NCBI RefSeq assembly: GCF_910594005.1
Contig: NC_057847.1
Coordinates: 20,496,001 to 20,560,000, forward strand
Reading direction: 5' to 3'
DNA length: 64,000 nt
Source of the DNA: Cervus elaphus
Lineage: Eukaryota; Chordata; Mammalia; Artiodactyla; Cervidae
The notes under the pieces were generated by a model. It was not told where the DNA came from and ran no database searches. It saw only the letters and a list, made by a program, of their open reading frames with translations. Shown one piece after another: positions 1-12,100 of the stretch. The stretch's first letter is position 1; each line of letters begins with the position of its first letter. Made by a program: the position numbers and the translations under genes.

Positions 1-861
1 TTTTTTGTTTTAAACTCTGTTATAATGTTTGGAGTTTGCCGTGCTTACTGTTACTATGTAGAATGCAGAAGAGCAAACTAAAGGAAATCGACTTCTTTAA
101 CTTTCTTTTAAAAATTTTATGATAGTATATTTCCATAAGTTCCTCTAACATGGGTTGAAGATACCTAAGGGACAGTGGTAAATGTTTTATTTTGAAATAA
201 TTGAGAGAGTAGTGCATTAATTAGTTGAATATTTTCCTGTTTCTTGAAGTTTTGAGATAATTGCAGAGTATATAATTTTATAGTTTCCAGTTACTAGTCT
301 AAAGCAGTCTTCTTAAAAATCTTATTAAGTATTTTGTTTTCTGATGCTTGCTGAAACAACATCTTCTTATTATGAAATATTCTTCTTGCTCAGGAGAGTA
401 GGTGTGGTTTTGCTGAGTGACTGACTTGTGACAAGGAGAGAAAAATTTAATAATTCATCATGAAATGCACACAGTGATGCTAAGAAGAGCAGTGAGAGCT
501 ATAAACTCTAGATAAATTACTCTCGTTGCAGGAATTTCCAATTAGTCTATGTATCAAGCATGCACATATTGAACTCAGAATTTCCCTGTAGGCATATTCT
601 GTATAAATCTGGACGATGATAGTACTTTATGCATTTTTTGTTAGAACTGGGATAGCAGTCTACAGTATTATCAATTTCACTCTTGTGTTTTGGGACATAG
701 AAATGTAACAGATTGTACTTGATTGCCAGAAAAGTATTTGGTGATGACGGTTGAAGGGTAGAAAGGTGAAAGATGACACTGATCAGCAAGAAAACTCAGT
801 AAACTTAAATGGATGAGATAATTTGAAATTAAAGGCATTAAAAATTGCCATGTGTGTGTGA

Positions 862-935
862 GTGTAGGATGAGAAGAGAAACCAGGTTTTGTGTATGTGT
901 TTATGTGTGTAGGATGAGAAGAGAAACCAGGTTTT
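862..935. repeat. Two-copy 45-bp tandem duplication
   Basis: A 29-base block (862-890, starting GTGTAGGATGAGAAGAGAAA) recurs identically at 907-935 with a period of 45 bp, joined by TG-rich sequence. Consistent with slippage at a (TG)n-like tract. Confidence 0.85.
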
Positions 936-1249
936 AGACCCAAGAGGGATCATCAAGAAAAATACTAGATATTGCACAATAGTCAAGTGATTTATTTGCT
1001 CATATTGTACCTGGTCACAGTGAATTCTTGGTATGCAAATTAAATAAAGGAATCCTTAGCATTATTATTCATGTTTAAAAAAAGTAGGGCCTCATTATAT
1101 TAACATCAAAACCTTTACTATCTGGAACTTTTAATGGATCAGTTTAGGAAAATTTTATGCATAGTATATATAGATTATATCTTTTTACATTTTATAATTT
1201 ACCAGTTTGGCATCAGCTTACTAATGTTGGTATTTTCCTTGGGATGCAG

Positions 1250-1452
1250 TATCAGATGGTTTGGCATCAGATAAACTTTCTTGAATTTTAGCTCTGTCAC
1301 GTACTAGCAGTGATTTATTTGTACACATCGCTTCAACTGTCTGTACCTCAGTTTTCCCATTGAAAAATAAGGCTTAAAAAAGTCACAAAAGCAGGGTAAC
1401 AATGAAGGTTGAATAAGAATATAGAAATGAAGTGCCTGGTATAGTGTCTTTG
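1250..1452 (+). repeat. MIR SINE, degraded
   Basis: Weak but ordered match to the MIR core: TTTAGCTCTGTCAC, then CTGTACCTCAGTTTTCCC, then GAAGTGCCTGGTATAGTGTC. Ancient pan-mammalian SINE. Confidence 0.6.
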
Positions 1453-2520
1453 TGACTATAACAATTTATTATTTATTTGTTTTTGTTGTTATTATTATCT
1501 GACTAAATGTTTGTGACTCCTGACACAGGAAATGTAATTAGTTCATCTCAGATATCTCAGAAACATCATTGTAATGTGCTGTAGAATTGTTAGTGTAGAT
1601 GGCAAATTAGTGTGTTGTGGAGCTGCTATATACATTGGCATTCTTCCCTTTGGCTGGTTTCGAACAGCATTGGGCAAACTGTGTTCACCGTTGTATCATT
1701 CCTGTCAGCCACGGGTCACTAACCATCACATTATTTTAAAATGACTTACCTCATTGGAAAACATGTTTTACGGTTGAGAAAAATGCTTTTTGAATGCTTA
1801 TAAATTGTTGGTACTAGAGCTTAGACTATCTCCTTTATTATCAATTTGGGCACACTATATATAAAGCCTATATAGGTATATAGTATACACTATATAGGTA
1901 TGTAGGTAAAGGCTGATTTTGAAATACATCTTATTTTAGGTACATGTTAAGGTAAGTTCTCTTGGGTTGAAAATATGTTTATCTGTATGGATTTAAGTAT
2001 TTCTGAAAGTCCAGATCCCACCCTGTTCACATTCTTCTACCCAGAAACCCAGATGTGCATATAGTACTTTTCAGCAAGTTCATAGTATTACTGGACTAGA
2101 AAGTGTCCTCTTCCATTATTTTGTCCCCCATTAAGAGAAGAGACGTCCAGTCTGCCTCCTTTATTTGGAAGAAAGACTGCATAGAAGATATTAGTTAACT
2201 GAGTTAGTGCTCATTTCAAGTTAGCATGGATCCTACTATATAAACATACCCCATTATAGAGTAGGGCAAATTGTTCAACTTTGGATCTAAACACAGTCCA
2301 CATATTACATGTGTTAAGTCTGTTAAGCCTCTTTTAACAGTTGTACCACCCATTTCTTTCTTTTTTTGTCCTCCATGTCATCGAATTGTTGAAGAAAGTG
2401 CTTCATTTGTCTTGTATGTTAAAGTCCATCAATAAAAAATCCCCAGTGATGCACTTAGTGCTCGTCAGATATCTGGTCTAGGCAGGCATTTGTAGACAAG
2501 AGAGAACTTGTAAACTAAAG

Positions 2521-3602
2521 AGCCATCTTATTCTCTGTTGTCCCCTTCTCCTCCCACCTTCAATCTTTCCCAACATCAGGGTCTTTTCAAATGAGTCAGT
2601 TCTTCACACCAGGTGGCCAAAGTATTGGAGTTTCAGCTTCAACATCAGTTCTTCCAGTGAACACTAAGGACTGGTTGGATCTCCTTGCAGTCCAAGGGAC
2701 TCTCAAGTCTTCTCCAACACCACAGTTCAAAAGTATCAATTCTTTGGTGCTCAGCTTTCTTTACAGTCCGACTCTCACATCCATACATGACTACTGGAAA
2801 AACCATAGCCTTGACTAGATGGACCTTTGTTGGCAAAGTAGTATCTCTGCTTTTTAATATGCTGTCTAGGTTGGTCATACCTTTTCTTTCCAGGAGCAAG
2901 CGTCTTTTAATTTCATGGCTGCAATCACCATCTGCAGTGATTTTGGAGCCCAGAAAAATAAAGTCAGCCACTGTTTCCACTGTTTCCCCATCTATTTGCC
3001 ATGAAATGGTGGGACCCAATACCATGATCTTAGTTTTCTGAATGTTCAGTTTTAAGCCAACTTCTTCACTCTCCTCTTTCACTTTCATCAAGAGACTCTT
3101 TAGTTTTTTTTCACTTTCTGCCATAAGGGTGGTGTCATCTGCATATCTGAGGTTATTGGTATTTCTCCTGGCAATCTTGATTCCAGCTTTTGCTTCCTCC
3201 AGCCCAGCATTTCTCATGATGTACTCTGCATATAAGTTAAATAAGCAGGGTGACAATATACAGCCTTGACGGACTCCTTTTCCTATTTGGAACCAGTCTG
3301 TTGTTCCATGTTCAGTTCTGACTGTTGCTTCCTGACCTGCATACAGATTTCTCAAGAGGCAGGTCAGGTGGTCTGGTATTCCCATCTCTTTAAGAATTTT
3401 CCAGTGTTGTGATCCACACAGTCAAAGGCTTTGGCATAGTCAATAAAGCAGAAATAGATGTTTCTCTGGAATTCTCTTGCTTTTTTGATGATCTAGCAGA
3501 TGTTGGCAATTTGACCTCTGGTTCCTCTACCTTTTCTAAAACCAGCTTGAACATCTGGAAGTTCCTGGTTCACGTATTATTGAAGCCTGGCTTGGACAAA
3601 TT
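2521..3602 (-). mobile_element. BovB (RTE) LINE fragment, reverse-transcriptase part
   Basis: Reads on the minus strand as BovB reverse transcriptase. An open stretch 3385-2645 contains RQGCILSPCLF and the catalytic YADD motif, and continues into the C-terminal GSKITADGDCSHEIKRRLLL region. A small deletion near 3404, relative to the copy at 18.6-20.9 kb, breaks the frame. The 3' terminal CTGAA tail is missing and the 5' end is truncated near 3602, so it is a dead fragment. Confidence 0.92.
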
Positions 3603-3689
3603 TGAATATCGTATCTGGCGATTGTCAAAACAAGGATTCAGAATGCCCTGACTAAAAGCCTCCAGTGTCTGCTAATCATTTAGAATTGT

Positions 3690-3912
3690 GTTGTTTAGTA
3701 TGGTAACCAGTAGCCACATGTGGTTATTCATGTTTAAATATAAATGTAATTAAAATCATATAAAATTAATTTTCTCATTTCCACTAGGTATATTTGAAGT
3801 TCTCAATAGCCGCATGTGGCCAGTGACTATTGTATTGGTATAGTGGCTACTGACAGTTCAGAAAAAGAACCTGTCCATCAGTGCAGAAAATCTTTTTGTA
3901 CAGTGCTGATCT
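3690..3912. mobile_element. hAT-type nonautonomous DNA element, degraded
   Basis: Internally repeated AGCCACATGTGG / AGCCGCATGTGG motifs and the right-end TACAGTGCTG resemble the common Charlie-type MITEs of mammals. Family not assigned with certainty. Confidence 0.5.
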
Positions 3913-4274
3913 AGAAGTGTCCGCTAGCAGAGAGCAGAAAAAAAATAAGAGGATCAAGGACAAAAATAATGCAAATGAGTCTATGGCAGTTACTGGCGTC
4001 TAGCATCTGTTGAAGGAGGGCTTTGTTCTGTCTTCTGTGTTTTCTCCTTCTGGATCAGAAAAGTCCTGAAAATGAGTCACAGTGATTGATGGCAGCAGTA
4101 TCCACCAGCATATTCCCTGCAAAACGTAATGAGTACCAGGCAGAGTCTTTTACTTAGATTAGATTCTTTTGAGGTTCATTTTGGACAGTTCATTTCTTTA
4201 GCCTAGTTCATAGAGGGAGTCTTGGTGAATGTAATTTGTGGTTACAGTTAATTTGTGGTGGTGGCAGGGTATGT

Positions 4275-4477
4275 TTGTGCGTGCGTGCTCAGTCGTACCC
4301 CGTGGACTGTCGTCCTCCAGGCTCCCCTGTCCATGGAGTTTTCCAGGCAAGAATACTGGAGTGGGTTGCCATTTCCTACTCCAGGGGATCTTCCTGACCT
4401 AGCGATCGAACTCACGTCTCTAGTGTCTCCCACATTGGCAGGCAGATTCTTTACCACTGTGCCACCGGGGAAACCCC
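4275..4477 (-). mobile_element. Bov-tA SINE
   Basis: tRNA-derived ruminant SINE, reverse orientation: CAGGCAAGAATACTGGAGTG core and a GGGAAACCCC-type head complement at the right end. The flanking TTAATTTGT at 4248-4256 and 4480-4488 is a 9-bp target-site duplication. Confidence 0.93.
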
Positions 4478-4940
4478 AATTAATTTGTATAACAACTTTA
4501 TTAAAATAGAAGAGAATGGAATCCTCTATTGAGGTATCGTATAGATCATCCCAGGAGTAAGGACACACGATGAATAGTAAGGACATTAACAGTTCTCTAG
4601 GCTTTTAATTTTTACATAAAGTATGTTCCATATCTCACAGTTAATAAGCATATTTAAGCCTACGGGCAAGAAAATTTTTACTGTTTATTCCAGTGTACAT
4701 ATATGCATTTTTTAACTTGAGAAGTACATAATCATTGAAACAATTACTGTTATCAGATACATATCTAGTTTACATAGGAAGACTGAATTCTGATGCAGGT
4801 TTTTTCCTTTTCTTGCCCTCTCTCAATTTTTCATGTTTTATTTTCATTTTAAAGATAATAAAAGTGTTTCATGAACATATTTTGTCATCTGGATGACTCC
4901 AGTTCAGTGCTTAAATTTGTGTTTGTGATCATGTTATAAC

Positions 4941-5167
4941 AGATGCGTGCATGCTAAAGTCCTTTCAGTCGTGTCCGACTCTTTGCGACCCTGTGGACTG
5001 CAGCCTGTCAGGCTCCTCTGTCCGTGGGATTCTACAGGCAAGAATACTGGAGTGGGTTGCCATGCCCTTCTCTAGTTGATCTTCCTGACCCATGGATCGG
5101 ACCCCCCATCTCTTATATCTCCTGGATTGGCAGCAAGTTCTTAACCAAAAGCACCACTGGGAAGCCC
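4941..5167 (-). mobile_element. Bov-tA SINE
   Basis: Full-length-looking Bov-tA in reverse: GTGTCCGACTCTTTGCGACC at the left and CACTGGGAAGCCCG at the right end. No convincing target-site duplication. Confidence 0.92.
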
Positions 5168-5879
5168 GTTATGGTGGATACTGTTACTTTAATTATCACG
5201 GCTGATGTCCTAAGCTCCAAAAAGCCTGTGCGCTGGCCGCCAGTGCATTATGAGTGAGAGTTTTCTCCCTATGAATGGTGCCCAGATTTCTCAGATGTAA
5301 AAAGCACTGATACTGATTTTTGCTTTTTACATACATGTATGTGCTTTTTACCAGTTAGTTAAGGATTAATATTTGAATTTATGTTTCCCTTTTGAAATGA
5401 TTTATGTCTTAAGTTCTTCACTACAAAGTAGGTAAGCTGTGGAGTCCTGTCCTTGACTCATGATTTCAGACAAATTGATAACCAGTTTCTCGTTCAGAAT
5501 TGGAAGGCTGAGAAATCTTGAGGAAGAGTTGGATATTGGAATTACCTTGGGGATGCCTTCGTAAAATCAGTGTGCCTAGGTATTCCCCTCCGCCCCCCGC
5601 CACCCCTGTATACGGATCTTCTTCTAAGTAAGTCAGGTGGGCCCTAATATATGTACAAGTAATTCTCCAGCCGTGCAGATTTTCATATTCCACTTTTTTT
5701 TTTTTAACATAGTGACTTCAGGATCTTGTTTTATAGTATTAAGTAATGATCTGAAATGACATGTGTTAAAAAAAAGACCCAGCCAGCCACTTTGCTTTCT
5801 TAGTAGCTGAGTTCTTTGCTTATCATTATAGATTTACTTTTTGTAAATAAATTAACTTTACTTTTTATAAGTTAATCTA

Positions 5880-6015
5880 TAAATAAATTTATAAGTAAGC
5901 TCCGTGTGGGCAAGGAATTTTGTTAGGATTGTTCATTGCTGTCTACCCAGTTCTTAAAAGGATGCCTGGCAAAATACAAGTGTAATAAATGTTTGTTGTT
6001 ATTGAATAAATGTAT
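5880..6015 (+). repeat. L2 LINE 3' end
   Basis: Degraded match to the L2 3' terminus: GTAAGCTCCGTGTGGGCAAG, GCCTGGCAAAATAC, then AATAAATGTTTGTTG. Ancient mammalian LINE. Confidence 0.65.
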
Positions 6016-6539
6016 ATATAAATAATACTAGATGATAAGGATATACTAGAATATAATGATGGTGCTTGTAGAGGTTAAAAAAATGCCATTACCTTTGGGC
6101 AAAAGTTTGTTGAATAAAATTTTTTTAGTTTTATAGCTCTATACATTTATAGCCGTAAAAACAGGATCTTTGAAAGGAATCATGTGATTTCTGTATGGCA
6201 AATACACATTGTGTTAGTCATTTTGAGGAGGCAAGTGGGACCTAAAATCCAGCCAAGACTAGGTTATAATACCTTCAGGGCTGTATCCCCTGAAGTGAGG
6301 GAGGAGTAGCTTCTGTTTTTTATTTAGAAATGTTTGTTTATTAATACTTGACATAATTCATAGAGTTAATTAAGTTTGCCATCTTATTTTTTTCTTTTTG
6401 TCCTCTGTTTTTTGTTCCTTCTCTCCTGCATTTATAAATTATTTTTTAATTCCATTTTAATTTATCTGTAGACATTTTGGTTATATTTATTTACCTTTTT
6501 TTTGTCATTTCTCTAAAGAACATAAAGTCTATCCTTAGC

Positions 6540-8160
6540 TTTTCACAGCCTTCTTAGAGTTCATATTGTACTGCCTCAGAAAAAAATCAGGAACCTTGCC
6601 TCATGTAGGTCCATTTTAGTCCACAAATATCTGCATACATACACTATGCCCTCTCAAGACATTATAGTTCAGTTCAGTCGCTCAGTTATGTTTAACTCTT
6701 TGCAACTCTATGGACAGCAGTACACCAGGCCTCCCAGTCCATCACTAACTCCCAGAGTTTACTCAAACTCATGTCTGTTGAGTCAGTGATGCCATCCAAC
6801 CATCTCATCTTCTGTTGTCCCCTTCTCCTCCCACCTTCAGTCTTTCCTAGCATCAGGGTCTTTTCAAATGAATCAGTTCTTCGCATCAGGTGGCCAAATT
6901 ATTGGAGTTTCAGCTTCAGCATCAATCCTTCCAATAAATATTCAAGACTGATTTCCTTTAGGATGGACTGGTTGGATCTCCTTGCAGTCCAAGGGACTCT
7001 CAAGAGTCTTCTCCAACATAGTATCTGCTTTAAACAGATCTGTGTATTTTAGGTAAAGGAAAATGTAGTCTTTTATATTTCTTGAGACAGTTACCATTTC
7101 CAGTGTTACTTTTTCCTTTTTGAAAATCCATACTTCTATCTGGTATTATTTCCCTTAGCATTTCTTGCAATGCAGGTCTGCTGGTGATGCATTCTCTTAA
7201 TTTCTCTTAGTTGTTTTTGTTTGCTTTGTTCAGTCAGAAAAATGTCTTTATTTCATCTTCATTCTTAAGATTATTTTTGCTGGAGGTTAGCAGTTTCTTA
7301 ATCTTTCAGCACTTTAAAGATTATTCTACTGTCTTTTGGTCTCCTTAGTTTCTAAAGAAAAGTCAGAAATAATTTGAATTATTCCCCTTGTATAATGTGT
7401 TATTTTTTCTTCTTGCTGCTCTCAGGATTTTCTCTTTATCTTTAGTTTTCAGCAGTTTGATTACTGACTACTATATGTAACTATTTGTGTAAGTGTGATT
7501 TTCTTTATATGTATCCTGTTGGGGAGTGTTCAAGCTTCTTGAATCTGTAAATTTGTGTCTTTCATCAAATTTGGGGATATCTTGGCTGTTATTTCTTGAA
7601 ATATTTCTTCTATCCCATTCTTTCTCTCTTTCCTTCTTGTACTTTAATTACACAATGCCCATTGATATTGTCTTACATATCTCTGATACAGTTCATTAAA
7701 ATTTCTCTCTCTGTTCTTTAGATTGGATAGTTTTTAATGATTTTTACATCAAACTTACTGGCTTTCCTTTATCTCCATTTTGCTCTTAAGTCTGTCCAGT
7801 GAATTTTTTGCTTCATGTATTTTTCAGTCCTTGAATTTCAGTTTGGTTCGTTTTTTGTTTTGGGTTTTTTCCCCTGAAATTTTCTATATTTTTATTCCTT
7901 ACAAGCATGTCTTCCTTTTCACTTTTGACTACGCTTTGAAAACTTCTTTTGCTAATTTCATCATCTGGATTGGTGTCTCAGTATTGGTTTTCTTTGATTG
8001 TCTTTTTTCTCAAGATTGGGCCACAGTTATCTGATAAGTTATTTTTTAATTGTATCATGGACATTTTACTATTCTGTTAAGACTTTGGATTCTGGTGTAT
8101 TCCTCTGAGAAATGATGACCCTTTAGGCAATTATTTGATAAGGCTTAAGTTGCAAGTTCT
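6540..8160 (-). mobile_element. Degraded L1 3' region, split by BovB
   Basis: T-rich stretch recognised by GCATTTCTTGCAATGCAGGT and CTGGTGATGCATTCTCTTAA, which resemble the old mammalian L1 3' region read in reverse. Interrupted at 6663-7018 by a BovB 3' fragment. Boundaries are approximate and no intact ORF remains. Confidence 0.55.
6663..7018 (-). mobile_element. BovB 3'-terminal fragment
   Basis: Begins with TTCAGTTCAG (complement of the CTGAA tail) and reads on the minus strand as the BovB C-terminus (KTLMLGKTEGGRRRGQQKMR, MDWEAWCTAVHRVAKS). Strongly 5'-truncated, as RTE insertions often are. Confidence 0.9.
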
Positions 8161-9021
8161 GTCTCTTGAACCCATCTGTCTCTTGAGTTGTTCACATCTG
8201 TGTTCAGTTCTGTGGTCCTGAGCAGGACTCTCTTTAGTATGTGTATGGGTTCAGGTGTAGTCAGAAATTTGGGAGAGTGTATTGAGCGCATGGGACTTGC
8301 CTTCTCTGGCTCTCTCTGCTCTGGGAGTCCTTGGGCAATGATATGCTTTAGATTGCAGTTATACTTTGTAGATTGACATGTTTGTGAAGAATCAGCCATA
8401 TTTTGTTTTTACTAATCTAGATAGCATGGTAACCATGGTAAAGGAAACTTTTCTTTACTTAGTGATTTATATACCTTCCCAACTGCATTAAGTGATGGCA
8501 GTTGTGTATCACTGTACTTTATAGTACCTAGATTATTTGTGTATGTGGTCCAGTGAAAAGAATACCTAATCAGGTGTCGTTAAGCTAGGTTTCTAGTCCG
8601 CCGCTAGCTTGTTTTATAGTTTGGAACGTTGTTATAACTTAGAACATTGAAATGACTTATCTGACAGTGTTCTTATCCTTAAAGGATTGGACGAGATAAT
8701 CTGTATCATCCTTTCTCCAATTCAAATTAGATTTTTTTTAAATTGTTTTCAGTTACTTTGGTGCTGAGCACAGTTTTTACTGTATATTCTCTACCTCTTT
8801 TAATTTTTTTTCTATTTCACTTTTGTGATTTCCTTACCTTATACCATACCATAAATTATAAACTACTGCTATGCTATTCTTATAAAATACTTGAATGGCA
8901 GTTGTGTATGAACATAACTGTCAGTTCAGCATTTTTCAACAATTACCAAAATAATGACATGTCATTATTTTACACACTTCTTATTAGTGTTAACAAAGGT
9001 TTATTTTGGTATATTTTATAG

Positions 9022-9134
9022 GTGACATTTGCAGACAGAAAAGGTGAACTGTCAAGGAATTCATCCTGTTTGATATTTGTTATTTGGGCCAGCTTAAGGA
9101 GTCTTTGACATATCACATCAACTGGCAAAAGAAA
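9022..9134 (+). other. CWC22: 5'UTR part of the start-codon exon
   Basis: A probable acceptor (TTTTATAG) ends at 9021, and the exon would run from 9022 into the ATG at 9135. The UTR stretch contains no ATG. An in-frame TGA at 9045-9047 closes the frame upstream, which supports 9135 as the true start. Position -3 is A, a favourable Kozak context. The alternative acceptor TTTGCAG ending at 9034 cannot be excluded, but it would not change the protein. Confidence 0.65.
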
Positions 9135-9161
9135 ATGAAAAGTAGTGTGGCACAAATAAAG
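9135..9161 (+). CDS. CWC22: CWC22 coding exon 1 (start codon)
   Basis: Encodes residues 1-9 (MKSSVAQIK). Donor AAG|GTAAGT at 9162 is near consensus, and the exon ends in phase 0. The exon is too short to be seen as an ORF and was found by its match to the start of vertebrate CWC22. Confidence 0.93.
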
Positions 9162-12100
9162 GTAAGTGTTTGAAACTTATAATAAAGAACATAAACTCAT
9201 AGTCATTTATCTACCCTTTAAGCAAAAATGCATTTATATAACTAGGGCAGTAGAACCAGACAGTAGAGTTGTGTCATACACACATTGAACTTAATGCTAT
9301 TTCAACTCTAGATATTTGGCCAGATGGTAAAGTGGTAAGTTGAGAGAACATACAGGGGTGGAGGAGGGTGTGTGTGTGTGTATGAGTGTGTGCATGTGTG
9401 TATAAATCAAGAAAGTATATGTGAGTGAGCATGTATATATAAAAGAAAAATAAGAGCAGGAAATTCCACCATTCTTAAAGAGCATTATTTCCTGCATGAG
9501 TGTAAATGGAAGATGATTATCTTCTTTCTCAGTTGGTCACAGTTTTTGCATGTCTGTCTACAAGTGAACCTCTTGTTGCATATTACAGATGCATAAATGG
9601 GCTACTTATTTTGTGCTGTAGTTTAGACTTTATACATTTGTTTATTCACCAAATATTCGCTGAATTCTTACGATGTCCCAGTGATTGTTTTGAGCACTTT
9701 GGGTAAAATGGTGAATAAAACAAGATTCCTTGGTCTTGTAGAGTTTACATTCTAGTGGTGGAGAAAGCAAATAGATCATAAACTTAATATGTAAGTGGAT
9801 TATGTAGTATTTTCACAGTGTTAAATGCTAGATTGTGCTATGGAAAAAAGAAATAGGATAAGGTTGATCAGTAGCAATTGGATGATGCAGTTTTTAATAG
9901 GGAGGGACCAGTGAAAAGGAGCTTTTTTGAGCACACACTTGAAGGAAATGAGGGAGTTAGCCCACTAGATGTCTGGGAGAGGAGTGTGCTTGACAACGGG
10001 AACAACAGAGGCAAAACTGCAGAGCCCAGTGTGGCTGGAGCAGCTGCTGAGGAAAGTAGAATAGCAGAGGTAGTCAGCGTGCTCACAAGAACTGTTCCAT
10101 CTGCTTCAGACCCGTTCCTCTGCCTCTGAGTGGACCTTGCAGAAGAGCAAGCATTCTACTTCTTTCCGTTTCGGCTGCACAGATCTACTTGCCAGTGTGT
10201 GTAGTCCGTAGATCTACAAGCAGGCACGTTACTTCCTGTATCTTGGAGTCAGTAAAGGGGAAGGTGGCTTTTTATTTGATTATGAAGACAGACACTTCTT
10301 TCCCCTCCTGCACCACCTCTGCACCCCTAAACCCACTTTAGTGTGAGATAGGAGCTCCTCAACAGCAGGCCCCAGGTACCAGGCTTGAGGTGTGAATGCT
10401 TGATAAGAGTGAATTGATATGCTTACAGACTGAGACAGGCTCTGTTGCCATCTCTTCAAACCTCTTTTGAGTATGAGAAGACACTCTCTAGGCCTCCCTC
10501 CTAGGTAGACATCCAGCCTGTGCTTACGTATTTCCTTTGGCAGGGGGTTCGCTGTCCCGGAAGCTGGCGCCGTCTGTCAGTAGATACCTTCATATGGTGT
10601 TCTAAAATCTTCCTCTTTGGAACTTGTATTTGTTGGTCCACTGACAGCTAAACAATTAAAATTGTGGGCCTAGTAGATGGCAGACCGTGGTAGGAGTTGG
10701 GACCTAAGGAGAAAGGAGACCGTGTGCAAAACTGGCTCTTGACTGAGCCCTGTTAGACAGGAGCCCTCAGTTTAGTCTCTGCCTTTTACACAGAGGGAGA
10801 AGTGTTCGGTCTTTCTCAGAGTCCTCTTCCTGTTTCTCTTAGACTGTGCCTCTCCACGTGTTCCTTTTGTCGTCCACGTGGGTCTTCCAGGGCATCACCC
10901 TAGCGTGGGAAATGTCCCCAGCAAGCTGTTCACAGTGGCTCAACCCCCTTCAGCCAGTTCCCAGTTTCATTTGCCTTCCTCTCTCCATCTTGTTGGCCAC
11001 TAGCTGGGTTGGGCCGGTCTTACCTCAGATCCTCTCTTAATATTTTGAGGCCTCATCTGTAAGGTTCAGGAGGCTTCAGCTGAGGATCCCTTATTTTTCC
11101 ATTGACTTTACGTAGCTTCCTTAGCCAGTTAGAGGCAAGCTCCGTAACTCTTCCAGCCTCTCCTCTCTTTGTGCTCTAAAGACTTGCCCCCCGAGCCTAA
11201 GGGATGTTCAGGGCCTCCGGACACAGGCTCCCTGCTCCTGTCGCCGCCTCGCACCACTGTCTGCATTGCCAGAGACTGCAGGTGACTACTCAGTGTACCG
11301 TGTTTGCTTTGCTTGAGGAAAAAGTTGGAGGATTTGTAAAGGTCATTTCAACAATACATTACCATCAACTACTGCTCTGACTTCGAATCTAACCTCTCTG
11401 ATAAGGGAAAGAGGGACATTCAGGTTACTATTACTTGGGTCAAACTTTGAAGTTATTTTCCACTGAGTAAAATGTACTGAAACCCAGTTCAGGTTCCCCT
11501 TCCTCACGGTCACCCTTGCACTGTGTGCCCCGGACCTGGCTCCTTCTTGGATCCCCTTGCTCACGGTCACCCTTGCACTGTGTGCCCCGGACCTGGCTCC
11601 TTCTTGGATCCCCTTGCTCACGGTCACCCTTGCACTGTGTGCCCCGGCGCTGGCTCCTTCTTGGATCCCCTTACTCACGGTCACCCTTGCACTGTGTACC
11701 CCGGACCTGGCTCCTTCTTGGATCCCCTTCCTCACGGTCACCCTTGCACTGTGTGCCCCGGACCTGGCTCCTTCTTGGATCCCCTGTTGGCACTGACTGT
11801 GTGTGGCAGCCATTGGTTAACCTGATCGCATTTATGAAATCCTGAGTCATGACTTCAGTATTTTTGATTTCTCCCTCTTGCTCACAGCAGATGTTGTGGA
11901 GGTGTGTTAAAAATCATTAGCACAGAACTGAGGCCTTCTCCCTAATGTAGTCAAAATAATTGCCATGTCTTGTAAAAGAGCAAGCAGAGAGTGCAGTTCT
12001 ATTGTTTTCTCTCTCTCCCTGCTCCTTCCCCTTCTCCTCATTCTCTATCTGTCTCACATATAATCTGATGTTTTTAGCTGTGAAAATCTTTATAATCATC

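Larger units (their letters stand above)
1..9021. other. Upstream region, probably CWC22 intron 1
   Basis: No CpG island, TATA-linked start or supportable exon is seen before the UTR exon at about 9022. The contents are an old MIR, a BovB fragment, two Bov-tA SINEs, hAT and L2 scraps and a degraded L1. Stretches 1-850, 940-1250, 1455-2515, 5170-5875 and 8170-9020 hold nothing recognisable. Because the start-codon exon begins with an acceptor, at least one noncoding exon must lie upstream, most simply outside the window. Confidence 0.6.

Noticed and set aside
2591..3651. Plus-strand ORFs of 75-118 codons
   Set aside because: Shadows on the opposite strand of the BovB reverse-transcriptase fragment.
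11343..11845. Long overlapping repetitive ORFs on both strands, 79-156 codons
   Set aside because: They all ride on the 57-bp minisatellite. A period divisible by three without stops opens several frames at once, and no start context or homology supports a protein.
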